Counted from the stretch's first letter, positions 1-9,467 are shown. The stretch: DNA of 64,000 nt from Keguizhuia sedimenti (GCA_030715135.1 JAUYVH010000001.1:434001-498000); one strand, 5' to 3'. Notes: generated by a model from the sequence alone, not told the origin. Program-made: numbers and translations.

Positions 1-1
1 C

Positions 2-505
2 CCGACCGTGGATGGCATGAAGACTGGCCACACGCAAGCCGCCGGCTATTGCCTGGTTGCATCCGCCAAGCGCCCGAACGGCAAGGGCGATCGTCGCCTG
101 ATTTCAGTCGTGCTGGGCACCGTGTCCGACCAGATGCGCGCGCAGGAAAGCCAGAAGCTGTTGAACTGGGGCTTCCTCAATTTCGATACCGTGAAGCTGT
201 ATGCAAAAGGCCAGGCAGTCGCCACGCCGGAAGTCTGGAAAGGATCGCAAGGCCAGGTCAAGTTAGGCTTTAATCATGATGTTTTCGTCACTGTGCCGCG
301 CGGCATGGCTGAGAAAATGAAACCGGTCCTGGAGCGCAAGAATCCACTGGTCGCACCGATCGCACAGAACAGCAAGGTCGGCGTATTGAAAATCGTGGCC
401 GACGGCAAAACGATTACCGAACTGCCTCTCCTTGCGCTGGAAGAAATTCCGCAGGCAAGCGTCATCGGCCGCGCCTGGGATTCGATGCGCCTGCTTTTCA
501 AATAA
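2..505 (+). CDS. dacC: D-alanyl-D-alanine carboxypeptidase (PBP5/6 type), C-terminal part
   Basis: This is the 3' part of a penicillin-binding protein 5/6-type DD-carboxypeptidase, which trims the terminal D-Ala of peptidoglycan stem peptides in the periplasm. The reading frame is open at the window edge; the first visible residues are P-T-V-D-G-M-K-T-G-H-T, which contain the KTG box typical of serine DD-peptidases and of PBP5/6 in particular (DGxKTGHT). About 95 residues after KTG follow the usual small beta-rich C-terminal domain. The Ser-x-x-Lys and Ser-x-Asn motifs lie upstream, outside the window. A rho-independent terminator follows directly. Family assignment is firm; the choice of dacC rather than dacA is by analogy. 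Confidence 0.9.
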   Translation, partial: PTVDGMKTGHTQAAGYCLVASAKRPNGKGDRRLISVVLGTVSDQMRAQESQKLLNWGFLNFDTVKLYAKGQAVATPEVWKGSQGQVKLGFNHDVFVTVPRGMAEKMKPVLERKNPLVAPIAQNSKVGVLKIVADGKTITELPLLALEEIPQASVIGRAWDSMRLLFK

Positions 506-542
506 TTTTCCTACACTCCAAGCCGTCAACGGCAATCAAAGC

Positions 543-578
543 AAAACGGCCCATGTTCAAAGCATGGGCCGTTTTTTT
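543..578 (+). terminator. Rho-independent terminator after dacC
   Basis: A 13-bp perfect inverted repeat (543-555 with 563-575) with a 7-base loop is followed by a run of seven T. It lies 38 bases after the carboxypeptidase stop. Confidence 0.9.
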
Positions 579-808
579 CTTTGCACGCTCCCGGCGAGCA
601 TATCAACCTTGCACGCCCGCCTGTTAAGCAAATCCGATGCGGTGCCCGCAGCTTGCGCTGTGCTTTATTGCCGTTAGGATCAGAATTGTTTTCATTTGTA
701 ATGACACAGTGAAATGTCGTCTTTCAAGCGTGATCGGCATCAAACGCGCATAGCCAAGTCCTTGATAAATCTAAATGGGATGACATCCATGGAAATTATG
801 ATAATCCC

Positions 809-1345
809 ATGGAACCCACTCTTTCGCGCATCAGCAACCGCGGATTTAAACCGCTTGTGCTTACCATCACACGGGAGCAAATTGAAACGCTCAATTTGCA
901 GCCCGCACTGGACGTTATCCAATCCGCATTGAGCACGCCCAAGATCGCCGCCTACAATGCCGGCAGACTGTCCCTGTCGGTAACAGGCTACGTAAAGGGT
1001 GAACGCATCATCAAGCCCAACCGCGAAATCATTCAAAAGTATTTTCTGGCGCTGGATCGCGAGTTCAACGGATGGTTCCATTTGTGCAATCGCTGGGACA
1101 ATACCCTGCGCATGCTGTTTCTCGCCACCACGCCTTTGAAGGAAATCCAGAGTGCCGGCACCGAGCAGCCGCAACTGTGCTTTGACTTAAGCGAACTGCG
1201 GCTTTTCATTTCCGTCCACAACGCGGCATTGATGCAACTGCACAAGGAAAACGGCATTCCGCTGCGCACGACGGAGCATGTCAAGAAGCTGATGCAAGCC
1301 TATTTTGACAATTACTTCCTCAAACTCAAGGAAGAAAAACTGTAG
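809..1345 (+). CDS. Conserved-looking hypothetical protein, 178 aa
   Basis: I do not recognise this protein. It is soluble: no signal peptide and no membrane segment are visible. It is rich in Leu and Lys and looks mainly helical, ending in a charged helix (KLKEEKL). Two other in-frame-independent ATGs lie just upstream (789, 798), but only 809 opens this frame. No strong Shine-Dalgarno sequence precedes it. Codon use resembles neighbouring host genes, which supports a real gene, and it stands alone between a terminator at 543-578 and a convergent terminator at 1503-1536. Function unknown. Confidence 0.6.
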   Translation: MEPTLSRISNRGFKPLVLTITREQIETLNLQPALDVIQSALSTPKIAAYNAGRLSLSVTGYVKGERIIKPNREIIQKYFLALDREFNGWFHLCNRWDNTLRMLFLATTPLKEIQSAGTEQPQLCFDLSELRLFISVHNAALMQLHKENGIPLRTTEHVKKLMQAYFDNYFLKLKEEKL

Positions 1346-1502
1346 CTGCCTTTTACTTCCTCATTAATCCGCAGCGCAGTCAATGACCATACAGAACCTG
1401 GCTGAGCATTCCGGATTTAAAACCTGCCCATCCACAAAACACACTGTCGTGCGCAGGACCTCCGCTGCCTTATGAAGAGTACGCAAGCAAAAGGGCGCCA
1501 GC

Positions 1503-1536
1503 AAAAAAGCCTATCGTGGTTCACACGATAGGCTTT
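1503..1536 (-). terminator. Rho-independent terminator after the 1583-1735 small gene
   Basis: A perfect 13-bp inverted repeat (1506-1518 with 1524-1536). On the minus strand it is followed by six T, so it most likely ends the small minus-strand gene at 1583-1735. It may also stop the convergent 809-1345 transcript. Confidence 0.75.
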
Positions 1537-1582
1537 CAATAAAAGCGGCGGGAATTCTTATGCGCCCGCTGATGCGGCGCAG

Positions 1583-1735
1583 TTAAACGAAGGAATTGAT
1601 GCCGAGCAGGATCAAGCCAATGCTGATGGCGGCAGACGCAACAATGCACAGCACTGCCTGCAATTTATTGACATTGAATTTTGTCAGCTTCTTTCCTGCG
1701 TAGTATTTTGACGTGGCATGTAAAGATTTATGCAT
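1583..1735 (-). CDS. Small single-pass membrane protein, 50 aa
   Basis: A short basic N-terminus (MHKSLHATSKYYAGKKLTKF) is followed by one hydrophobic segment of about 20 residues near the C-terminus and a short tail (GINSFV). The frame is open from 1777, but the first ATG there has no ribosome-binding site, whereas the ATG at 1735 is preceded by GGAG at a good distance, so I choose the 50-residue form. A strong terminator lies 50 bases downstream on the same strand, which supports a transcribed unit. I know no family for it; an N-in membrane peptide is the simplest reading. Confidence 0.5.
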   Translation of the reverse strand: MHKSLHATSKYYAGKKLTKFNVNKLQAVLCIVASAAISIGLILLGINSFV

Positions 1736-1996
1736 ATGAGCTCCATTGACTCCCTGCAACAATTTGCGTCGAGTCATTATAGGAGGAGTTTGATTTGCGT
1801 CAATATCCTTTTATGCAAGTATTGCGAAAAATATGTAACAAATTTTCTTTAGAGAAATTTATTTTATATCTTGCCATTATTTCCGCCGCCTTTTTATATC
1901 CGAAGCTTTTCGCTTTACTCTTTAAATAAGCCGCATCGACGATCAAAATAAACATGCTTATGCAAGAATAAGCATTCATCCGTTTCGGGCTTTGCA

Positions 1997-2851
1997 ATGG
2001 ACGACTCACTTGTATATTTGAATGGCCAGCTTACTCCGCTAAGCGACGCAAAAATTTCTGTGCTCGACCGCGGTTTTATTTTTGGCGATGGTGTCTATGA
2101 AGTGATTCCGATGTACCACCGGCAATTGTTCCGCGCCGATCAGCATTTCGCGCGTCTCTTTCGCAGCATGCGGGCGATTTCCCTGCTCAATCCGCATGCA
2201 AAGGAAGAATGGATGGAACTGGTGCGCAATGTCACCGGGGCCCACGCTTCCGACCAGCAGCTGGTCTATATCCAGGTCACGCGCGGCGTGGCGAAACGCG
2301 GCCATGCGTTTCCTGAGGCGTCTTATCCCACGGTATTCATCATGACGAATCCCCTGGTTACGCCATCGGAAGATGTCAGGGCACAGGGCGTTGCATGCGT
2401 ATCGATGGAAGACAGCCGCTGGCTGCACTGTGATATCAAGTCGATTTCCCTGCTGGGAAATGTGCTGGCCGCCCAATATGCCGCTGAGCACGATGCAGTG
2501 GAAACGATCCAGTTCCGCGACGGATTTCTCACCGAGGGCGCTTCGTCGAATGTGTGGGTCGTGCGGCATGGGCGGCTGATGGCGCCGCCCAAGGACAAAC
2601 ACATCCTGGAAGGCATACGCTACGGCTTGATAGAAGAATTATGCGCAGCCTGCGGCATCATGCTGGAAGTGCGCCATATCGCCCGTGCCGAAGTATTTCA
2701 CGCGGAAGAGATATTGATCACTTCCGCCGGCAAGGAAATTCTTCCTGTTGCGAGCATCGACGGTCATCCGGTCGGCTCCGGAAAACCCGGCCCGGTATTC
2801 CAGCGTTTGTATGCAGCATATCAGCAAGCGAAGCCAAGACCGCTGACGTAA
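1997..2851 (+). CDS. dat: D-amino-acid aminotransferase (class IV PLP transaminase)
   Basis: A class IV PLP aminotransferase of 284 residues, the family of D-alanine transaminase, branched-chain aminotransferase and aminodeoxychorismate lyase. The N-terminal pattern LNGQLTPLSDAKISVLDRGF-IFGDGVYEV is characteristic, and the middle carries the catalytic Lys region (CDIKSISLLGN) and the glycine-rich cofactor region (TEGASSNVWVV). Its position directly before the DUF493 and lipB-lipA genes, and after a DD-carboxypeptidase, matches the order seen in Burkholderiales genomes and fits D-Ala/D-Glu interconversion for cell-wall precursors. A branched-chain substrate cannot be excluded from sequence alone. 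Confidence 0.85.
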   Translation: MDDSLVYLNGQLTPLSDAKISVLDRGFIFGDGVYEVIPMYHRQLFRADQHFARLFRSMRAISLLNPHAKEEWMELVRNVTGAHASDQQLVYIQVTRGVAKRGHAFPEASYPTVFIMTNPLVTPSEDVRAQGVACVSMEDSRWLHCDIKSISLLGNVLAAQYAAEHDAVETIQFRDGFLTEGASSNVWVVRHGRLMAPPKDKHILEGIRYGLIEELCAACGIMLEVRHIARAEVFHAEEILITSAGKEILPVASIDGHPVGSGKPGPVFQRLYAAYQQAKPRPLT

Positions 2852-2881
2852 AATACCTTTTTGCTTTTTTACCGCGATGCC

Positions 2882-3151
2882 ATGCCAGAACCAACCGAAA
2901 GCCTGATTGAATATCCAAGCGATTTCCCGATCAAGATCATGGGCGTCATGCAGGATGCATTTGCGCAAACCATGGTCGAACTGGTGATGGAGCATGATCC
3001 CAGCTTCCATGCCGGACGCATGGAAATGCGCCCGTCCTCCAAAGGCACGTATTTGTCGCTGACCGTGACTGTGCGCGCTACCAGCCGCGAACAGCTGGAT
3101 AACCTGTACCGCGCACTGACGTCCCATCCGATGGTCAAAATCGTGCTCTGA
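2882..3151 (+). CDS. ybeD: DUF493/YbeD family protein
   Basis: An 89-residue member of the YbeD (DUF493) family, small ferredoxin-fold proteins found next to lipB across proteobacteria. The family core is visible: IEYPSDFPIKIMG near the start and the SLTVTVRATSREQLDNLYRA segment near the end. The frame is open from a TTG at 2861, but the ATG at 2882 gives the family's usual N-terminus. It begins 30 bases after the transaminase stop, so the two are probably co-transcribed. Its biochemical role is not settled; the lipoate context is conserved. Confidence 0.88.
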   Translation: MPEPTESLIEYPSDFPIKIMGVMQDAFAQTMVELVMEHDPSFHAGRMEMRPSSKGTYLSLTVTVRATSREQLDNLYRALTSHPMVKIVL

Positions 3152-3521
3152 AGCACGCGTGTTACAACAGGACCACTCAACTCTGCGCGCACCGCATAAA
3201 GTTACCTGCGGCAATTTCCCGGCATCCTATTTCGGACCGCCCTTCTTCCATTGCGCACACCTTGGCTTTCGTTTTGGGCGAGTTTTGTCTAAGCTTAAGA
3301 TGATTGGCAATGAGCGCATGCGCCTGCTTCACAGCGACTGCTACTCGGCGATCCGCGGAGAATTCCATTCTGCCAGCCGGCAAATATTCTAAATATTCTT
3401 TGCCTGACAAATGTATATCTCCATGAACCGACAAGCAGAGATATTGTAGAATTGATAACAATCGTATGCTTGCATTACCCGGCTTTTAATGAATGTAAAT
3501 AAAAACGAAGAAAGGACCACC

Positions 3522-4043
3522 ATGAAACGCATACTCCCTTTGGTCGGCATCGCAGTATTGGCAGGTTGCCAGATGATGCCTTCCGGCTCCGGTTCGAACC
3601 AGGCGCGCGCAACACTGGATGCCAAAAGCGGCTCTTCCGTTGCCGGACAAGTGAATTTCCAGGAATCGAAAGACACATTGCATGCGACCGCACGCTTTAC
3701 CGGCCTTAAGCCGAATAGCGAACATGGTTTTCATATCCATGAAAAAGGCGATTGCTCTGCCGCAGACGCCACCAGCGCGGGCGGGCATTTCAATCCCGAC
3801 GGGCAAGCGCATGGGCATTATGCACAGGCGAAACGCCATGCCGGCGACTTGCCCAACCTGGTAGCCAATGAAAAAGGCGAAGCCAGCGCATCGTTCGACG
3901 TCACTGGGCTGCGCCTGGATGAAGGGAAGCACGGCATTCTCAACCGTGCCGTCGTCGTGCATGCGGGTCCCGACGACTATAAGTCCCAACCGGCGGGCAA
4001 CTCCGGCGGCAGGATTGCCTGCGGTGTGATCAGGAAAAAATAA
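3522..4043 (+). CDS. sodC: Cu/Zn superoxide dismutase, periplasmic lipoprotein
   Basis: A bacterial copper/zinc superoxide dismutase of 173 residues that converts superoxide to peroxide and oxygen in the periplasm. The start at 3522 is chosen because GAAAGGA precedes it and because it yields a clean lipoprotein signal peptide, MKRILPLVGIAVLAGC, with the lipobox cysteine at residue 16. Metal ligands are visible in HGFHIHEKGDC and in the HFNPDGQAHG segment; the C-terminal GGRIACGV supplies the second disulfide cysteine. An in-frame ATG at 3489 would add 11 charged residues and is less likely. The gene is alone between intergenic regions; the 370 bases before it hold no other gene. Confidence 0.95.
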   Translation: MKRILPLVGIAVLAGCQMMPSGSGSNQARATLDAKSGSSVAGQVNFQESKDTLHATARFTGLKPNSEHGFHIHEKGDCSAADATSAGGHFNPDGQAHGHYAQAKRHAGDLPNLVANEKGEASASFDVTGLRLDEGKHGILNRAVVVHAGPDDYKSQPAGNSGGRIACGVIRKK

Positions 4044-4327
4044 GGGCCTTTTGACCAGCATGCGGCCTCGGCCGCAGCCAACTTTGCAAGCCATGCTGCA
4101 TGCCGCTCCATCCAGTCGACCCGGCCAAACCGTACGCCGCGCTCGGTGCCGGGCAGGCGCAATCCTTCCATATAGCCTGAACACAGCATGCCGCACATGA
4201 ATTAGCAGCCGGATACCAGGTCGTGCCGCAGTGCCGGCATTGCACGGTTAATCTCGCTCCCGACGCGCAAGCGATTCACGCAGGGATTCATTTGCCGCTC
4301 GAAACGGCCGCCAGTTTGATACACTGC

Positions 4328-4987
4328 ATGCCTATGCAGGCAACGCTATCGCTACCGACCATTATCCAGCGCGGAAAAGAATGCTATTCCGACAGTTTCG
4401 CTGCCATGCGCAGCTTTACCGATGCGCGCACGCCGTCCACGCCGGACGAATTGTGGATAGTCGAACATCCGCCGGTATTCACATTAGGCCTGGGCGCCGA
4501 TCCATCGCATGTACTTGATCCGCATGGGATCCCGGTTGTGCAAACGGACCGAGGCGGCGAAGTCACTTATCATGGGCCGGGCCAGGCAATTATTTACCTG
4601 ATGATGGATTTGCGCCGCCCACAACCGCAAGGACGCGTGCTGGCAAAGGAATTCGTGCGCCGCATCGAGCAGGCGGTGATCGACACCCTGGCGGCGTATA
4701 ATCTCGAAGGCGAACGCAAAGCCGGTGCACCCGGCATTTACCTTGGCGGCGGTACCTGGAAGGGCGCCAAAATTGCCGCCCTTGGCCTGAAAATTCGCGG
4801 CACCGGCTGCACCTACCATGGCGTCGCGCTCAATGTGGATATGGATCTGGCACCTTTTTCATGGATCAATCCCTGCGGTTACCAAGGCTTGCGGACGATC
4901 GACATGAAAACATTGGGCGTGGCCGCGCCGCTGCAGGAAGTACAACTGGCGCTTGCCGGGCATTTGACTGAACAATTGAAAGGATAG
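4328..4987 (+). CDS. lipB: Octanoyltransferase LipB
   Basis: Lipoyl(octanoyl)transferase moves octanoate from acyl carrier protein to lipoyl domains of 2-oxoacid dehydrogenases. Family motifs are clear: EHPPVFTLG, the [12 protein letters not shown] substrate segment, the catalytic Lys region ([21 protein letters not shown], in which the Cys acts as acyl carrier) and NPCGYQG. The frame is open from 4223, but the extra 35 residues are not family-like; ATG at 4328 or 4334 fits the usual 215-220 residues. lipA follows after 56 bases, forming the standard two-gene lipoate synthesis unit. Confidence 0.95.
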   Translation: MPMQATLSLPTIIQRGKECYSDSFAAMRSFTDARTPSTPDELWIVEHPPVFTLGLGADPSHVLDPHGIPVVQTDRGGEVTYHGPGQAIIYLMMDLRRPQPQGRVLAKEFVRRIEQAVIDTLAAYNLEGERKAGAPGIYLGGGTWKGAKIAALGLKIRGTGCTYHGVALNVDMDLAPFSWINPCGYQGLRTIDMKTLGVAAPLQEVQLALAGHLTEQLKG

Positions 4988-5043
4988 CCGCCGTATGCTG
5001 GCTGCGCCGCTGCCTGGCGCATCCCCGGCGGCACGACCCGCAT

Positions 5044-6021
5044 ATGACATCGTCTTCCAAGGATAGCGTACCCGTTTCCTACGATCCCAACGCCAAGCAG
5101 AAAGGCGCCGGCAAAACCTCGCGCATTCCGATCAAGATTGTGCCGGCCGAAAAACTGCCGAAGCCTTCCTGGATTCGCGTGAAAGCCGCCTCGGCATCGA
5201 CGCGCTTTTACGAGATCAAGGATATCCTGCGCGCCAACAAGCTGGTCACCGTGTGCGAAGAGGCATCCTGCCCGAATATCGGCGAATGCTTCGGCAAGGG
5301 CACCGCCACTTTCATGATCATGGGCGACAAATGCACGCGGCGCTGTCCGTTCTGCGATGTCGGCCATGGCCGCCCGGACCCGCTCGACCCTGACGAGCCT
5401 GAAAATCTGGCCAGGACGATCGCCGCACTAAAGCTCAATTACGTCGTGATCACTTCCGTCGATCGCGACGACCTGCGCGATGGCGGCGCCGGCCATTTCA
5501 CGGCCTGCATTCAGCGGGTGCGCGAATTGTCGCCTGCCACGCGGATTGAAATCCTGACGCCGGACTTCCGCGGCCGCATGGATCGCGCCTTGGAAATCCT
5601 GAACACCGCGCCGCCGGACGTGATGAACCACAACCTGGAAACCGTGCCGCGCCTGTACAAGGAAGCGCGCCCCGGTTCCGACTATGCGTATTCGCTCAAT
5701 CTCCTCAAGCGCTTCAAGGCGCTGCATCCGAACGTCCCGACCAAATCCGGCATCATGGTCGGCCTGGGGGAGACCGACGAGGAAATCCTGCAAGTCATGC
5801 GCGACCTGCGTGCGCACGACGTGGACATGCTGACCATCGGACAGTACCTGATGCCGTCCGGCGACCATTTGCCGGTACGGCGCTACGTGCATCCTGACAC
5901 CTTCAAGATGCTGGAACAGGAAGCGTACAAGATGGGATTCGTTCATGCGGCGGTCGGCGCAATGGTGCGTTCCAGCTATCATGCGGATCAGCAGGCGCAT
6001 GGCGCGGGTATCGCGCTCTAG
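5044..6021 (+). CDS. lipA: Lipoyl synthase LipA
   Basis: A radical-SAM enzyme of 325 residues that inserts two sulfurs into protein-bound octanoyl groups made by LipB. Both iron-sulfur sites are visible: the auxiliary cluster motif with cysteines at about 71, 76 and 82 ([12 protein letters not shown]) and the radical-SAM CxxxCxxC with cysteines at about 97, 101 and 104 (CTRRCPFC). The C-terminal VRSSYHAD segment carries the conserved RSSYHA. The N-terminal 40 residues are the usual variable extension. It is downstream of lipB on the same strand. Confidence 0.97.
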   Translation: MTSSSKDSVPVSYDPNAKQKGAGKTSRIPIKIVPAEKLPKPSWIRVKAASASTRFYEIKDILRANKLVTVCEEASCPNIGECFGKGTATFMIMGDKCTRRCPFCDVGHGRPDPLDPDEPENLARTIAALKLNYVVITSVDRDDLRDGGAGHFTACIQRVRELSPATRIEILTPDFRGRMDRALEILNTAPPDVMNHNLETVPRLYKEARPGSDYAYSLNLLKRFKALHPNVPTKSGIMVGLGETDEEILQVMRDLRAHDVDMLTIGQYLMPSGDHLPVRRYVHPDTFKMLEQEAYKMGFVHAAVGAMVRSSYHADQQAHGAGIAL

Positions 6022-6342
6022 CTCAAGGAAATGCGCACCGCGGCAAACTTCAACCGACACTAATCCTGCCTGCAAGGCACATCGTTTTAAAGGCTGATTC
6101 GTTCCGTTGTGCGCATTAACCGCGCATGACCGCTCATCGCCTTTCGCACAACATTTGCCTGCACGACTTGACTAAGCCATCCCTGCCTTCCTGATGTCCG
6201 CACGGCGCAATATGATTTTTATCTAATTCAGCGCAGTTTTCTGCCGAGCCTGGAAACATCCGGGCAATTTTCCTCTCTATCCGTCGTCATGCATATTTGT
6301 CAATGACGCATCCGATACGAATCCGACAAGGGGGGGATTGCC
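6022..6342 (+). other. Intergenic region, 320 bp, no gene seen
   Basis: I see no coding frame with a plausible start here, and no terminator with a T-run after lipA. The last bases hold a strong purine-rich ribosome-binding stretch (GGGGGGA) ten bases or fewer before the ATG at 6343, so this region should contain the promoter of the next gene. Confidence 0.5.
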
Positions 6343-8760
6343 ATGGCATCAAAACAGGAGGCGCTTGGTCTTGGCAAGCGCCGGAATCGTTCTGCCTATC
6401 GATACTGCAAGGCGCTGCTGTCGGGGCTGTTGCTGACGGTGGCTGCCGTGAGCGCGCATGCCGCCGGCGTTCCGGAAGGCTTTCAGGACCGGCAAATCTA
6501 CAGCGGCTTCGTCAGTCCTTCCGCGCTCACGGTACTGCCGGATGGCCGGGTACTGGTCGTGCAGCAGGACGGCACCATCCGCATGGTCAAGAACGACACA
6601 TTGCTCAGCGCAAATTTTTACAAGGTGCCCAACGTGGAGCCCTATGTAGAAACCGGCTGCCTGGGCATTACCAGCGATCCCGCATTCATGAGCAATGGCT
6701 ATGTTTATCTTTATTGCACGGTAAAGACCGGTACTGATTACCGTAACCGCGTATTGCGTATCACCGCCGCAGGCGACGTCGCTGCGGCCGGCAGCGAACG
6801 GCTTATCCTGGACCTGGGCCCGATCCTGCCTGATCCGATCGACGGCACGCGTATCTACACGCACCTGGGCGGCGCAATGCGCTTCGGCATCGACGGAAAA
6901 CTTTATGTCGCAGTGGGCGGGCATGAAAACAGCAGGGTTACTCCTGAACAGAACTCCTATTCCCAAAGGCTGAGCAGCCCGTTTGGCAAGATCCTGCGCA
7001 TTAATCCGGACGGCTCCTTCCCGGCCGACAATCCGTTTTTCAATACCCCAGGCGCCTATCGTGGCGTCTACAGCCTCGGCTTGCGCAATCCGCATACCAT
7101 GGATATACAGTCCGGGACCGGGCGCATAATGATTAACGATGTCGGAGCCGGCAGCGTCGAAGAAATCCTGGACGGCAAACCCGGCGCCAACTACGGCTGG
7201 CCTTTCTACGAGGGAGATGCCCCGGCCTCCGCAACGCAATTCACCAATGCCTTGTACACCTACGCGCACGATGTCGACAGCTCCGGCAACCGGCGTTGCG
7301 CAATCACGGGAGGCACGTTCTATAACGCCTTGAACATCCAGTTCCCGGGCGCCTATGCGGATAAATATTTTTTCAGCGACTATTGCACGGGTTCCATCTA
7401 CACGCTTGATCCGAACAACCCGACAGGAGACGATGAATTCGCGAGCGGCATTCTCGGCCCGGTCAATCTTTCCGTCGGCCCGGACGGCAGCATGTATTAC
7501 CTGGCCAGAAATACCAATCCCGAAGACAATCTCGGCATGCTGGGCAAGATCGAATATTCCGGCACCAACACGCCACGTATCGCGCAACATCCTCGCAGCC
7601 AGACGATATACCTGGGCGACCCAGTGACATTTTCCATCGTAACCAACGGCGCAACGCGCATCCAGTGGCAGCGCAACGGCGTCAATATCCCGGGCGCCAC
7701 CTCCGCAAGCTATCGAATCGCCAATACCACGATGGCCGACAGCGGCGCGGTATTCACCGCTGTAACTGAAAATGCCTTCGGCACGACCACTTCCTCGCCG
7801 GCGGTATTGACGGTAACCACAAATCGCCTGCCGCAGGTGTCGATTACCAGCCCGAGCGAGAATACCGGATATGCCACGGGCGACACGGTCCGTTACGCGG
7901 CCAGCGCAAATGACGCCGAAGATGGCAGCTTGCCTGCCAGCGCATTTACCTGGCAGGCAAACTTCCGCCATGACACGCATGCTCACCCGCTGCTTGCCGC
8001 TACCGGCGGCGTGACGAGCGGATCGGTCAGCATTCCGGAATTCGAATCGACGACTGCCAATACCTGGATCGAATTTCTGCTGACCGTGAAGGACTCCGCC
8101 GGCCAGGCGCAAACCACGACGCGCAATATTTATCCGCGCCATCAATTCAGTTTGCTGCGGCCGAGCGGCACGCCGTCGAACGGACTGGGCCCGATCGAGA
8201 TCGACCGGAATAATGGCAATGCAGCGGCAAAGGACGGCGGCCAACTGTCTCTGGATACGGTACCTTATCCCAAAGGGCTGGGCGTGCATGCGCCGTCCGA
8301 TGTGCGTTACAACCTCGGCGGCATCTGTTCGGGCCGGCTCATCGCCGATGTCGGAATCGATGACTCCGTCGGCAACAACGGCTCGGTGGTGTTCCAGGTG
8401 TATCTGGACGGTACAAAAGCCTATGACAGCGGCCTGGTGCGCGGAAGCGATTTGCGCAAAGCGGTAAATGTCGACGTGACCGGGAAACGGGAGCTGCGCC
8501 TCGTCGTCACCGATGGCGGCGACGGTAACAGCCTGGACCGCGCAAACTGGGGCGGTGTCCGCCTGAGCTGCAATACCTTGCCTGAAGATACGCTCGCCCC
8601 GTCATCGTCGGGCGGCGCGATCGCTTCGCCGGGTGGAGGCGGGGGCTGCACGACCGGTCGCAACGGGCGCTTCGACCCAACCCTGGCAGGATTGGCATTG
8701 TCCGCGTTTGCCGTCGCAGCATGGCGCCGCCGCAGGACTCCTTCCAAGGCGAAGCAATGA
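6343..8760 (+). CDS. Exported glucose/sorbosone-dehydrogenase-like protein with Ig, NPCBM and JDVT-CTERM-like sorting tail
   Basis: An 805-residue modular surface protein. Residues about 20-43 form a signal peptide ending AHA. Residues about 47-405 resemble the PQQ-type glucose/sorbosone dehydrogenase beta-propeller (LPDGRVLVVQQDG, HLGGAMRFGIDGKLYVAVG, LRNPHTMD, GANYGWPFYEG). About 410-495 is an Ig-like domain (SQTIYLGDPVTFSIVTNG), then a PKD-like domain, and about 610-745 an NPCBM-type carbohydrate-binding module. The tail has Gly-rich GGGGGC, then FDPTL, one hydrophobic helix and RRRR, the layout of the JDVT-CTERM sorting signal. The gene 80 bases downstream encodes a membrane protease of the type expected to process that tail. 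Substrate is unknown; dehydrogenase activity is inferred only from fold. Confidence 0.85.
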   Translation: MASKQEALGLGKRRNRSAYRYCKALLSGLLLTVAAVSAHAAGVPEGFQDRQIYSGFVSPSALTVLPDGRVLVVQQDGTIRMVKNDTLLSANFYKVPNVEPYVETGCLGITSDPAFMSNGYVYLYCTVKTGTDYRNRVLRITAAGDVAAAGSERLILDLGPILPDPIDGTRIYTHLGGAMRFGIDGKLYVAVGGHENSRVTPEQNSYSQRLSSPFGKILRINPDGSFPADNPFFNTPGAYRGVYSLGLRNPHTMDIQSGTGRIMINDVGAGSVEEILDGKPGANYGWPFYEGDAPASATQFTNALYTYAHDVDSSGNRRCAITGGTFYNALNIQFPGAYADKYFFSDYCTGSIYTLDPNNPTGDDEFASGILGPVNLSVGPDGSMYYLARNTNPEDNLGMLGKIEYSGTNTPRIAQHPRSQTIYLGDPVTFSIVTNGATRIQWQRNGVNIPGATSASYRIANTTMADSGAVFTAVTENAFGTTTSSPAVLTVTTNRLPQVSITSPSENTGYATGDTVRYAASANDAEDGSLPASAFTWQANFRHDTHAHPLLAATGGVTSGSVSIPEFESTTANTWIEFLLTVKDSAGQAQTTTRNIYPRHQFSLLRPSGTPSNGLGPIEIDRNNGNAAAKDGGQLSLDTVPYPKGLGVHAPSDVRYNLGGICSGRLIADVGIDDSVGNNGSVVFQVYLDGTKAYDSGLVRGSDLRKAVNVDVTGKRELRLVVTDGGDGNSLDRANWGGVRLSCNTLPEDTLAPSSSGGAIASPGGGGGCTTGRNGRFDPTLAGLALSAFAVAAWRRRRTPSKAKQ

Positions 8761-8768
8761 AGAGTAGA

Positions 8769-8802
8769 GGGCATGCGACAGCCAGGCATGCCCTTATTTT
8801 TA
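8769..8802 (+). terminator. Rho-independent terminator between the sorted protein and its protease
   Basis: An 8-bp perfect repeat (8769-8776 with 8786-8793) followed by TTATTTTTAA. It would partly separate transcription of the abundant substrate gene from the protease gene. Confidence 0.7.
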
Positions 8803-8839
8803 ATAGTGGCTGATACTAGCGACTGATACGACCCGCCTC

Positions 8840-9334
8840 ATGCACAGCATCCTGACCGAGTCGTTCGGCTTGCAGTTTCGCCCATCCTTTCTAAGGGATG
8901 GGCAATTTTATCTGGCGATTGCCATCGCGCCGCTTCCCCTGATTGCACTGAGTTACCTTGCGCCCGGATGGAACACCGGAATGCATGCCGGGACTGCGAC
9001 GATCTTTTCGCTGGTGATATGGCAACCGCTTGTCGAGGAATTGCTGTTCCGGGGATTTATCCAGGGCCGCTTCGAACAATGGCGCCGGGCACGCGAAAAA
9101 TTTCTGTTTTTCAGCCTGGCCAATTATTGCACCACACTGTTGTTTGTCGCGGCACACCTCTTCAACCAATCGGCCTGGTGGGCCGCAGCCGTAGCGGTGC
9201 CGTCCTTACTGTTCGGATATTTCAGGGACCGCCATGAAAATATCTATCCGTCCATCGTCCTGCATGCAAGCTATAACGCCTGTTATCTGGCGTTCGGAAC
9301 GCTACAGAAAAATGCCATGCCGATCGGCGGTTGA
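8840..9334 (+). CDS. mrtJ: CPBP (CAAX-type) intramembrane glutamic protease, probable JDVT-CTERM sorting protease
   Basis: A 164-residue membrane protein of the CPBP/ABI family. The catalytic signature is complete: E66-E67 with R71 in VEELLFRGF, H106 in FVAAHLFN, and H142 with N146 in LHASYNA. Several hydrophobic segments surround these motifs. It follows directly a protein ending in a JDVT-CTERM-like tail, and NCBI protein families describe a dedicated glutamic-type protease of this size for that tail; I therefore read it as the processing enzyme. Any other substrate in the genome is outside the window. Without the partner I would call it only a CPBP protease. Confidence 0.85.
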   Translation: MHSILTESFGLQFRPSFLRDGQFYLAIAIAPLPLIALSYLAPGWNTGMHAGTATIFSLVIWQPLVEELLFRGFIQGRFEQWRRAREKFLFFSLANYCTTLLFVAAHLFNQSAWWAAAVAVPSLLFGYFRDRHENIYPSIVLHASYNACYLAFGTLQKNAMPIGG

Positions 9335-9467
9335 TTTTTTACTGCACGGATGTGCTCTTTCGCGACAGTAAAATGTGCAGACTCCATCGACTGATGAACT
9401 GACTGGCAACCGGCCTGCAGGAATGATTCATGCAGGCCGGACAGAATGCGGATCAAAACATGGATTC

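Noticed and set aside
4030-4245. Minus-strand frames with a CxxC...CxxC start and a second frame rich in Trp/Gly between sodC and lipB
   Set aside because: The Cys pairs suggested a zinc-ribbon protein, but continuity needs a frameshift and there is no start signal; left out for lack of support.
6349-8289. A 646-residue open frame on the minus strand opposite the dehydrogenase-like gene
   Set aside because: It is the mirror of a GC-rich gene; the translation is rich in Arg and Ala, has no domain and no ribosome-binding site, whereas the plus-strand product has clear domains.
9411-9440. Hairpin after the FMN reductase gene as a terminator
   Set aside because: The stem is good but no T-run follows on either strand, so it is not listed as a terminator.
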